Of a DNA stretch of 5,204 nucleotides, positions 1 through 4,802 are shown piece after piece (positions within the stretch are counted from its first letter, which is position 1; each line of letters starts with the position of its first letter). The notes below the pieces were generated by a model, which did no database searches, was not told the DNA's origin, and was given only the letters and a program-made list of their open reading frames with translations. Position numbers and translations under genes: made by a program. The stretch comes from an uncultured Chloroflexota bacterium (lineage in GTDB: Bacteria; Chloroflexota; Dehalococcoidia; Lucifugimonadales; CAJWER01): positions 1 to 5,204 of the forward strand of contig CAJWER010000218.1 in NCBI GenBank assembly GCA_913030785.1. The letters run 5' to 3'.

Positions 1-50
1 CTCGGCATGCTCGGGCGCCCTCGAGGGTTCGATATTTGCGCCGCGATCAT

Positions 51-629
51 CTAGGATGCGGCACCACCCCAGGCCACCCAGCCCAGGAGCGGGAGCCCAT
101 GGCAGACGCCCCTCAGCACGCAGATCGCCCCAGCCTCGCCGCCGTCAGGGAGGCCCGTGGCAATGGCCCAGGTCTCGCCCGTGATCTCGTCGCGGGCGAC
201 GACCCAGTTGTAGAACGCGACGTTCAGCTCGGGCAGGCCGAGGTTATCCTCAGCAGCGCCGGGCAACAGCTCCAGGTGGTGGGCCAACTCGTAGGCCAGG
301 TATCCGATGGCGCCCCCCTGGAATGGCGGCAGGCCGGCGACGGGTGCTGTCCTGTAACGGCCCAGTAGGTCACGTAGCACGTCGAAAGGGCTGCCCTCGA
401 GGACTGAAATTTCGCCGCGCTTCTCGACTGAAACCTGCTGATCCTTGGAGCGGACGACCATAAACGGGTCGGCGGCCAGATAGGAGTAGCGAGCAGGCGT
501 GTTGCCCGACTGGGGGCTGTCTAGAAGCACAGGGTATGGCAGGTCGAGGAACGCGGCGAAAATGCCGGGCATGTCCAACAAAGTGTCGATCAGCCTGTAC
601 TGTGGCGTGTGCACGTTTGCGGCCCTCAT
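51..629 (-). CDS. pabB: Aminodeoxychorismate synthase component I, N-terminal domain (frame broken, gene continues past window)
   Basis: In folate synthesis PabB converts chorismate to 4-amino-4-deoxychorismate using ammonia supplied by a PabA glutaminase. The 192 visible residues match the N-terminal domain of the anthranilate synthase I/PabB family. Landmarks are LLDSPQSG and ARYSYLAADPF near residues 34-56, PPFQGGAIGYLAYELAHHLE near 101-120 and LGLPELNVAFYNWVVA near 130-145. DS and FQGG favour PabB over TrpE. The catalytic chorismate-binding domain (total usually about 450 residues) is absent. Family resemblance fades after TGLPDGGEAG (near 130-140), and the frame ends at a TAG at 51-53. 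Re-reading one base (-1 frame) leaves a frame open to the window edge, so an indel, real or sequencing-derived, is likely. The ATG is the only usual start after the upstream in-frame stop at 672-674. It lies 5 bases after the antiporter-rhodanese stop with no good Shine-Dalgarno, which suggests translational coupling. Confidence 0.75.
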   Translation of the reverse strand: MRAANVHTPQYRLIDTLLDMPGIFAAFLDLPYPVLLDSPQSGNTPARYSYLAADPFMVVRSKDQQVSVEKRGEISVLEGSPFDVLRDLLGRYRTAPVAGLPPFQGGAIGYLAYELAHHLELLPGAAEDNLGLPELNVAFYNWVVARDEITGETWAIATGLPDGGEAGAICVLRGVCHGLPLLGWVAWGGAAS

Positions 630-634
630 TTTCG

Positions 635-2220
635 TCAGGCGGCAGCCGATATCGGCTCGACCGGGAAGAGCTCACGCCGTGCGTCGAAGCCACCGTCCAG
701 CGCTACCGCCTCGACGCCGAGCTGTCTCATGTGTTGCGCCGCACGGGCGCTGGTTGCCTCGTTGCTTCAGGTGCAGTAATCGATCACCAGCCGGTCGATG
801 GGTTCGTTGGCGGCCCACTCGGTGACGTAATCGGGCAGCACCCGCACAGAGTGAGGTATTTGGGTGCCATCAGCGTCGTAGCTCGACCGCGACCGCACGT
901 CCAGCACGATTGGCGGGGTCGGGCCGCGCAGCAGCTTGTCCAGCTCTTCGGGCGTGACCCGTGGAATGTCGCCCTCGTCGTGGACGAATAGCCCCGCCGC
1001 GGTGCTCTCCCGCTCCTCGACCAGCGTCTCCTCGCGAGCATGTTTGGTGTACCAGGCGCTGATCGTCGAGGCCGACGCCCCGTGAATAGCGACCAACGCC
1101 AGCACCACCACGCCTACGACGGCCAGCAGCAGCTCTGCACCGGGCACCCCGGCCTGCACCACCAGCAGCGCCAGGAGTAGCGAGTTGAGCCCTCTGGGCC
1201 CGAACCAGCTTATGAAGGCGTGGGCCTCCCAACTCACCCGCGCTCGCAGGAGGACTACGCCGAGGACCCCGGGGCGTATCGAGAATACTACTAGGGCGGC
1301 CAGTATCAGGGTCGGAGCGAGGTCGACGGTGGAGACCATGTCGGACAGGACCGCGCTGAATAGTACGAATGCGAGGAGCATGGCCATCTCGGAGGAGATC
1401 TCGCCGTACTCCAGGAAGCAGTCGCAAAGGGTCTGGTTCAACAGGATCACCGCAAGCCCTGCCGAGAACGCGCCGAGGAAGCCGTCGCCACCCGCCGCCG
1501 TCGCCCCTGCATAGGACGCCAGGACCAGGCCGACACCGTAGAGGGCCTGATGCTCGCGTCGGATCGATGTGTGCTTATCGACCCGCTCCATCACCCACGA
1601 CCCGACGCCGCCTATGGCAAAGCCTATGGCGGGGGCCACCAATAGTAGCTTGGCCATGAACCCGGCCCAATCCACAGCGTCACCGACGTTCCCCAGGGCC
1701 ACCGCGATCAGGATGAGCACCACCGGCAATACCACGATGTCGTTCATCCCAGCCTCGATGCTGAGCACCTGTCGGACCAAGCGAGGGATGCGCCGGTCGC
1801 GCACGATCTCACGCAGTACGGCCGGGTCTGTGGATGCCAGGATGGCGCCGCCGATGAAGGCGACCACCCAGTTAAGTCCAGTAGCAGCGCCAGTGGAACC
1901 GCCCCCAGGGCGACGATAAGCCCGGTGCCCGGCCCCAGTACCAGCGCCGGGGCCAGCCAGCGTTTGCCGAGCTTCTCGAGTTGGAGCTTGGCGGCGTCCA
2001 GGAACAACACGAGCGACAGGGTCAGGGTCGTGACGACCTCCAGTGTGGTGTCGTGGGGGCCCATGTTGATGAGGCTCAGGCCTCCGCCTCCGAGGACGAA
2101 GCCGAAGCCCAGAAATATCAGCGGGAAAGAGAGTGGCGAACGCTCTACCAGCCCGTAGGCGAGCGCGGTCACGATCAGGATGATCGCAATTAGCCCGAAG
2201 GCAAGCACGAAAACGGGCAC
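635..2220 (-). CDS. CPA1-type Na+/H+ antiporter fused to a C-terminal rhodanese domain, with in-frame TGA (candidate Sec) and a -1 frameshift
   Basis: The N-terminal about 390 residues form a polytopic membrane domain of the monovalent cation:proton antiporter CPA1 family, exchanging Na+ or K+ for H+ across the inner membrane. Seen: many hydrophobic helices, LASTDPAV near residues 128-135, the paired ND of EAGMNDIVVLPV near 160-161 (the ion-binding pair of electroneutral CPA1 exchangers) and WFGPRGL. A soluble rhodanese domain follows from about residue 419 (IPRVTPEELDKLL, VLDVRSRSSYDADG) with active-site Cys in IDYC near residue 483 (codon 773-775). Two codons on, an in-frame TGA (767-769) is followed by SNEATSARAAQHM... 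and GGFDARRELFPVEPI, ending at TGA 635-637. The GTG start at 2218-2220 has AGGAG at 2227-2231, six bases upstream. The N-terminal 116 codons lie in another frame from the rest. A missing base near 1871-1872, between ...LLLDL and WVVAFIGGAIL, joins them into about 528 residues. Antiporter identity is secure; the status of TGA and frameshift is inferred. Confidence 0.85.
736..750 (-). promoter_or_regulatory. Candidate bacterial SECIS stem-loop downstream of the TGA
   Basis: Read on the minus strand, GCGCC (750-746) pairs perfectly with GGCGC (740-736) around the five-base loop CGTGC. The loop starts 21 bases after the TGA. Published bacterial SECIS models ask for an apical loop of roughly 3-14 nt, a G within its first two positions, and about 16-37 nt from the UGA; all three hold. 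The stem is only 5 bp and does not extend, because the flanking bases mismatch. In a GC-rich gene such a hairpin can arise by chance, so this supports the Sec reading without proving it. Confidence 0.4.
767..769 (-). other. In-frame TGA, candidate selenocysteine codon
   Basis: The TGA lies within the rhodanese active-site loop, which reads Cys-Thr-TGA-Ser-Asn-Glu-Ala-Thr-Ser. Related rhodanese domains, as I recall the family, have Cys-x-Cys-Pro-Asn-Glu-Ala-Thr-Ser here, so the TGA replaces the second Cys. The same frame stays open and rhodanese-like for 43 codons afterwards and stops just before pabB. Genes nearby use TGA as a normal stop (635-637, 4596-4598, 5151-5153), which argues against a genetic-code change. 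A Cys-to-stop nonsense mutation or a base-calling error remains possible. Confidence 0.55.
1868..1875 (-). other. Frameshift junction in the antiporter gene
   Basis: Upstream of this point the antiporter reads in the frame of the GTG at 2220, ending ...ALLLDL. Downstream it reads in the -1 frame, beginning WVVAFIGGAILAST. Homology is continuous if one base is restored between TTA (1873-1875) and TGG (1868-1870). The restored codon would be A-x-C, for example Asn, Ser or Thr. No X-XXY-YYZ slippery heptamer is present. A one-base deletion in the genome or in the assembly is the simplest explanation. Confidence 0.75.
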
Positions 2221-2226
2221 AGATCA

Positions 2227-2231
2227 CTCCT
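2227..2231 (-). promoter_or_regulatory. Ribosome binding site of the antiporter gene
   Basis: AGGAG on the minus strand, six bases before the GTG at 2218-2220. It decides the start: the alternative TTG start at 2290 lies in the other frame, has no such site, and would give an N-terminus without antiporter character. Confidence 0.7.
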
Positions 2232-2253
2232 AGATAGGTATGCGGACACAACC

Positions 2254-2290
2254 AGACCGAAGGTCTCAGTCTCCCCTTGCCAGAGGGCAA
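2254..2290 (-). promoter_or_regulatory. Two small inverted repeats in the antiporter 5' leader
   Basis: On the plus strand TTGCC-AGAG-GGCAA occupies 2277-2290 and AGACC-GAA-GGTCT occupies 2254-2266; both 5-bp arms are perfect. They lie 34-70 bases upstream of the GTG start and would form adjacent hairpins in the mRNA leader, or mark operator half-sites. I see no convincing -35/-10 pair around them, so which of these they are is open. Confidence 0.35.
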
Positions 2291-2320
2291 CCGCAGCTAG
2301 GCCACAAGTTTACCAGAGTG

Positions 2321-2640
2321 CTGGTGCTGCGCACACTGAGGGGGGGTGGGGTGAGGCATGCGCATGAGTAGGTGCTGCGCACATTTAGGGGGGTGGGGCG
2401 AGGCATGCGCAGGGGAGGTGCTGCACTGAGGTGGGGGATGGGAATACCGATGGATTGAGGTTTTTGGGTGGGTGGGATATCCCGAGAGCGTAGGGGAGCA
2501 CGGTGTGCGCTCGTTGGCGTGGAGACGAGGCACTGTCGGTTAGCACCTCGAGTCGGCGACCAGGGGCGGGCGCATGCGATGAGACCGTACAGGGGGTCAA
2601 AGGGGGCAGAGCCCCCTTGTGGGGGTGTCCCCCAGAAAAT
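2321..2640 (+). repeat. Left copy of a composite GC-rich intergenic repeat
   Basis: Three partly degenerate units start with GGTGCTGC at 2323, 2371 and 2417, spaced 48 and 46 bases apart. The first two share a GTGCTGCGCAC core (GTGC/GCAC arms), a run of G with interspersed T, and GAGGCATGCGCA. The third unit runs into GGGAATACCGATGGATTG. About 110 bases of unmatched sequence follow (roughly 2475-2585). The element then ends in a two-hairpin tail at 2600-2634. The same order of modules, in the same orientation, recurs at 4224-4425. No convincing gene lies in this stretch; open frames across it are composed of the repeat. Confidence 0.7.
2600..2634 (+). repeat. Two-hairpin tail of the left repeat
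   Basis: AAGGGGGC (2600-2607) and GCCCCCTT (2611-2618) form a perfect 8-bp stem with loop AGA. TGGGGG (2620-2625) and CCCCCA (2629-2634) form a 6-bp stem with loop TGT. The matching tail at 4385-4424 has the same two-stem layout. The stems could act as a bidirectional transcription barrier, but no T-run follows directly. Confidence 0.65.
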
Positions 2641-2720
2641 AATCTTTACGGGGTGGGGTGGGGTCCTTATTTCGGACTTCACCTAAACACAATTCGAACC
2701 CAAATTCCCTCCCTTATACC

Positions 2721-2749
2721 TTGAAAAAAGAACACACGTTCTATATCAT
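2721..2749 (+). promoter_or_regulatory. SOS promoter of the imuB cassette
   Basis: TTGAAA at 2721-2726 (five of six to TTGACA) and TATCAT at 2744-2749 (five of six to TATAAT) are separated by exactly 17 bases. This is a near-consensus housekeeping sigma-factor promoter reading toward imuB. Transcription would begin near 2756, giving a leader of roughly 70-87 bases. The spacer contains a LexA box, so bound LexA would occlude RNA polymerase. Confidence 0.75.
2729..2742 (+). promoter_or_regulatory. LexA-binding site (SOS box)
   Basis: AGAACACACGTTCT contains GAAC-N4-GTTC and fits the Gram-positive and actinobacterial LexA/DinR consensus GAACRNRYGTTC at every specified position (A, C, A, C in the centre). 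It lies between -35 and -10, upstream of an ImuB-type gene, the classic SOS mutagenesis target. Expected control is repression by LexA and release when RecA triggers LexA cleavage after DNA damage. Confidence 0.8.
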
Positions 2750-2760
2750 GGGAGGCCACC

Positions 2761-2815
2761 AAGGAGAACACAGAGTGACCAGGGTATAGGAGCAACAACG
2801 CTCCTACTGCACCCT
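2761..2815 (+). promoter_or_regulatory. imuB leader with a four-codon mini-ORF and hairpin
   Basis: AAGGAG (2761-2766) sits eight bases before GTG ACC AGG GTA TAG (2775-2789), a complete four-codon frame (VTRV) with an ideal ribosome binding site. Its stop overlaps a hairpin: TAGGAGC (2787-2793) and GCTCCTA (2800-2806) around loop AACAAC. The stem is extended after a small internal loop by AGGGT (2781-2785) and ACCCT (2811-2815), giving 12 bp in total. By contrast imuB has only a weak site of its own. A ribosome on the mini-ORF would open the hairpin, so translational control is possible, but this is inferred from layout only. Confidence 0.4.
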
Positions 2816-2827
2816 ACGATCTCCGCG

Positions 2828-4024
2828 GTGACACACAAAACAATGAAAATCGCCTGCGTCCTCATAACCCACCTGCCAATGAAGGCCGAGCTGAGACGGC
2901 GCACAGACCTGCGTGGGAGGCCGATCCTAGTGACCGAGAGCGTCGGCTCGAAACAGGTGGTGCTCGATGCCTCTCCCGAGGCCGTCGGGGCCATAGTGGG
3001 CATGCCCTTGCAGGAGGCCATTTCACGATGCAAGGGCGCTGCTCTACTCCAGGCAGACCTGCCCTACTACCACGGCGTTTTCGACCGGGTCGCCGACTCC
3101 CTGGGCCAAAGGAGCCCCCGGATAGAGAAGGCCGAGCTGGGCTGCGTCTTCGTCGGCTTGGACGGGCTGGAGGCCATGTACGGGGGCGCAACCCGGCTGA
3201 TAACCACCCTCGCCCAGGCGGTCCCTCACAGCCTCGGCCCGCGCATCGGAGTGGGGGATGGGAAGTTCCCGGCCTACATAGCGGCGGTGGCGAGCGGTGC
3301 GGGCCGTGCCACGAGGGTGCCGACAGACGTGGTAGGGTTCCTGAAGGATTTTTCCGTAGACCTGCTGCCCATCTCCTGGAACAAGAAAGAGCGTCTGCGT
3401 GGCTTCGGGTTGCACACGATAGGCAGTCTGGCGGCGCTGTCAGTCGGCTCCGTCCAGGCCCAGCTAGGCACCGAGGGAAAGCTGGCGTGGGAGCTTGCCC
3501 ATGGCGTGGACCGCAGCCCGCTGGTGCTCCATAGCCGCGAGGAGTCGGTGAGCGAATTCCTGACCTTCCCGTCGCCGGCCACGAGCATTCAGGCCATCGT
3601 ACCGGCTATCGAGATACTGCTGGGCAGGGCCTTTGCCCGGCCTGTGCTGAGAGGCAGGCACATCCGCATGGCGTACATGCAGGGCGGCGTCCTGAACAGG
3701 TCACCCTGGACGAAGCGTTTCACTTTTAAGGACGCCATCAACAACAAGGTGAGGGCGCTTTCGGCCCTCAGGGCATCCCTGGAGACGGTGGAGATGCCCG
3801 GAGCCCTGGAGGACATGAGGTTGACACTGTCCGGCATCACGGGCGACTCGGGCGTTCAAGCCAGCCTCTTTCCCGATATGCGCAGGCAGGAGCAGCTAAG
3901 GGAGACGATGCGACAGCTCGAGGCGCGCCTGGGCACGAGGCCGCCAATCTATCTGGTCAAGGATGTGGAGCCATGGTCAAGAATACCGGAAAGGCGCCAG
4001 GCGCTGGTGCAATACGACCCCTAA
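2828..4024 (+). CDS. imuB: ImuB-like, catalytically inactive Y-family DNA polymerase homologue
   Basis: ImuB proteins are non-catalytic Y-family relatives that link the error-prone polymerase DnaE2 to the beta sliding clamp during SOS mutagenesis. The 398 residues follow Y-family order: palm/fingers (about 7-175); a helix-hairpin-helix thumb with LPISW and GLHTIGSLAAL ending AHGVDRSPL (about 176-232); and a little-finger domain (about 237-345). A clamp-binding motif, QASLF, lies at 344-348. The metal-binding acids are missing: the DxD region reads VLITHLP (about 11-17), and the SxDE motif region reads GCVFVGLD (about 105-112), with Val-Phe where Asp-Glu is expected. The length fits ImuB. Starts are GTG at 2828 or ATG at 2843. 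The ATG lies eleven bases after a weak GGTGA, and MKIACVLITHLP resembles the family N-terminus, so it may be the true start. The stop is TAA. It overlaps the next gene by 52 bases. A LexA box and promoter lie just upstream. Confidence 0.85.
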   Translation: MTHKTMKIACVLITHLPMKAELRRRTDLRGRPILVTESVGSKQVVLDASPEAVGAIVGMPLQEAISRCKGAALLQADLPYYHGVFDRVADSLGQRSPRIEKAELGCVFVGLDGLEAMYGGATRLITTLAQAVPHSLGPRIGVGDGKFPAYIAAVASGAGRATRVPTDVVGFLKDFSVDLLPISWNKKERLRGFGLHTIGSLAALSVGSVQAQLGTEGKLAWELAHGVDRSPLVLHSREESVSEFLTFPSPATSIQAIVPAIEILLGRAFARPVLRGRHIRMAYMQGGVLNRSPWTKRFTFKDAINNKVRALSALRASLETVEMPGALEDMRLTLSGITGDSGVQASLFPDMRRQEQLRETMRQLEARLGTRPPIYLVKDVEPWSRIPERRQALVQYDP

Positions 4025-4317
4025 ACCTCCCGGTCCCCGTAGTAGTGAAGGAGGACGAGAGTCGCAGGCCCGTTTCCGTTGTGCTGCGCGGACGCAGGTT
4101 GGAGATCGCCTCGATCGAGGATGTCTGGGAGATAGACGACGAGTGGTGGAGGCCGGTGCCGGTCCACAGGCTCTACTACCGCACTATCACGACCGAAGGC
4201 GCAAGCCTAACGCTCTTCCGAGATGCGCATGCTGAGGGGGGCGGGGCGGGGTACGGTGCTGCGCACACTAAATTGGGCGGGGTTGGGCACGCCGAGGGGT
4301 GGTATTGCTCACGCTAG
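3973..4317 (+). CDS. DUF6504-like small protein downstream of ImuB, C-terminus replaced by repeat sequence
   Basis: This 114-residue protein starts inside the end of imuB (ATG at 3973), so the two are translationally linked. Residues about 17-84 look like the DUF6504 family, small proteins often encoded beside Y-family polymerase and ImuB genes in Actinobacteria and Chloroflexi. Landmarks are LNLPVPVVV, VVLRGRRLEIASIEDVWEID, DEWWRPVPVHRLYYR and LTLFRD. The molecular function is unknown; position and SOS control suggest a role with ImuB. After Asp84 the sequence enters the composite repeat and reads through about 30 codons rich in Gly, Ala and His. HAEG occurs twice, exactly 60 bases apart (4228 and 4288). 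The end, GWYCSR, resembles the GWYRQ-type ending I recall for the family, so the repeat may have been inserted in frame just before a native terminus. An alternative ATG-less internal start before LNLP cannot be excluded. Confidence 0.7.
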   Translation: MVKNTGKAPGAGAIRPLNLPVPVVVKEDESRRPVSVVLRGRRLEIASIEDVWEIDDEWWRPVPVHRLYYRTITTEGASLTLFRDAHAEGGGAGYGAAHTKLGGVGHAEGWYCSR

Positions 4318-4425
4318 TGCTGCGCACGCCAAGTTGAGTGGGCTGGGTATACCCAAGGACTGGCGGTACATGTCAGGGGATCGAAGGGGCGGAGCCCCTC
4401 GCGGGGGCCTGGGGGGAACCCCCAG
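4224..4425 (+). repeat. Right copy of the composite GC-rich repeat
   Basis: Two units with the GTGCTGCGCAC core start at 4256 and 4317 (61 bases apart), preceded by GATGCGCATGCTGAGGGG and followed by GGGTATACCCAAGGACTGG. That last element matches the GGGAATACCGATGGATTG module of the left copy. Then come GGTACATGTCAGGGGATCGA and the hairpin tail, again as on the left (CGTACAGGGGGTCAAA). Same orientation as the left copy, and shorter because it lacks the roughly 110-base middle. The first half overlaps the end of the DUF6504-like gene. No gene is seen between 4318 and 4481. Confidence 0.7.
4385..4424 (+). repeat. Two-hairpin tail of the right repeat
   Basis: AGGGGC (4385-4390) pairs with GCCCCT (4394-4399) around GGA. 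TGGGGG (4410-4415) pairs with CCCCCA (4419-4424) around GAA. Compared with the left copy, the first stem is shorter by one G and one C on opposite arms, so pairing is kept although the sequence differs. A T-rich stretch follows at about 4441-4460, so this copy might terminate transcription from imuB, but the gap to the T-rich stretch is long for an intrinsic terminator. Confidence 0.6.
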
Positions 4426-4481
4426 ATATAAAACATACATATATTTTCTTTCTTTTTCTTGGCAGGAAAGGAGCCGACCAC

Positions 4482-4598
4482 ATGCCATGCACTCCCAACT
4501 GGGAGGGTAGAGAAGACAGGGTTCGCCAATTGTGCGCTCGGAACAAATATGGAGCGCCAAGTGTCTGGTACTTACAGGCCCAATCGCGAGCCAGGTGA
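4482..4598 (+). CDS. Possible small protein of 38 residues, unknown
   Basis: An ATG at 4482 follows AAAGGAG (4467-4473) with an eight-base gap, one of the best ribosome binding sites in the window. The 38 residues include PNWEGREDRVRQLCARNKYG and end QAQSRAR. It is charged and Arg-rich, with two Cys and no membrane segment. I do not recognise it. Third-position GC is much lower than in imuB, which weakens the coding case. Its stop is four bases before the next small frame, so they could be co-translated. Confidence 0.35.
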   Translation: MPCTPNWEGREDRVRQLCARNKYGAPSVWYLQAQSRAR

Positions 4599-4602
4599 GG
4601 CG

Positions 4603-4716
4603 ATGGGCAAGCTGATAATAACAACTGTAGGCACTGCCATGGCGTTTGGCGTATCGGCCTACAGGGGCAGACAAAAGGCCCGTATAGTACCGATGGAGGA
4701 TAATGGGCATCGGTAG
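4603..4716 (+). CDS. Possible small single-span membrane protein of 37 residues, unknown
   Basis: The ATG at 4603 follows AGGTGAGG (4593-4600), which overlaps the stop of the preceding small frame, a typical coupling arrangement. The product begins MGKLIITTVGTAMAFGVSAY, a hydrophobic stretch long enough to span or anchor to the membrane. A basic segment RGRQKAR and a short polar tail follow. No family recognised. It may equally be a chance frame; conservation of the pair would decide. Confidence 0.35.
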   Translation: MGKLIITTVGTAMAFGVSAYRGRQKARIVPMEDNGHR

Positions 4717-4802
4717 AATTCGCGACGGAGTATAGTGGGTCTGGCCTATGGGCTAGGCGACCATGATGGCCCAAAATTGACCGATACCCCAGAGGAGAAC
4801 CT

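Noticed and set aside
767..769. Reassigned genetic code with TGA as Trp or Gly
   Set aside because: TGA serves as the natural end of several genes in the window, and Trp or Gly would not fit the Cys position.
536..991. Plus-strand open frame of about 150 codons opposite the rhodanese and pabB genes
   Set aside because: It is antisense to clearly conserved rhodanese and PabB sequence; long antisense frames are expected in GC-rich DNA.
1865..1885. Programmed -1 ribosomal frameshifting in the antiporter
   Set aside because: There is no slippery heptamer and no obvious downstream pseudoknot, and the join needs a residue restored, which fits a deleted base better than re-reading.
2321..2460. CRISPR-like array
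   Set aside because: The units are degenerate, joined without unique spacers of constant length, and GC-biased; they behave as a tandem repeat.
2339..2663. G-quadruplex motifs in the G-rich runs, for example GGGG-T-GGGG-T-GGGG at 2650-2663
   Set aside because: Runs are a by-product of repeat composition; only three tight G4 runs occur together and nothing links them to a function.
2266..2682. Open frames on both strands across the intergenic repeat
   Set aside because: They are made of repeat modules (Pro/His/Ser-rich or Gly/Arg-rich translations), have no ribosome site and resemble no family.
2690..2702. TTCGAACC resembling a tRNA T-loop
   Set aside because: No acceptor stem, D arm or anticodon arm can be built around it.
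3028..3534. Arg/Pro-rich open frame inside imuB
   Set aside because: Alternative frame of a well-supported Y-family protein, with composition typical of a shadow frame.
4427..4445. TATAAA and TATATT as -10 elements for the small frames
   Set aside because: No acceptable -35 lies at 16-18 bases from either; the region is simply AT-rich.
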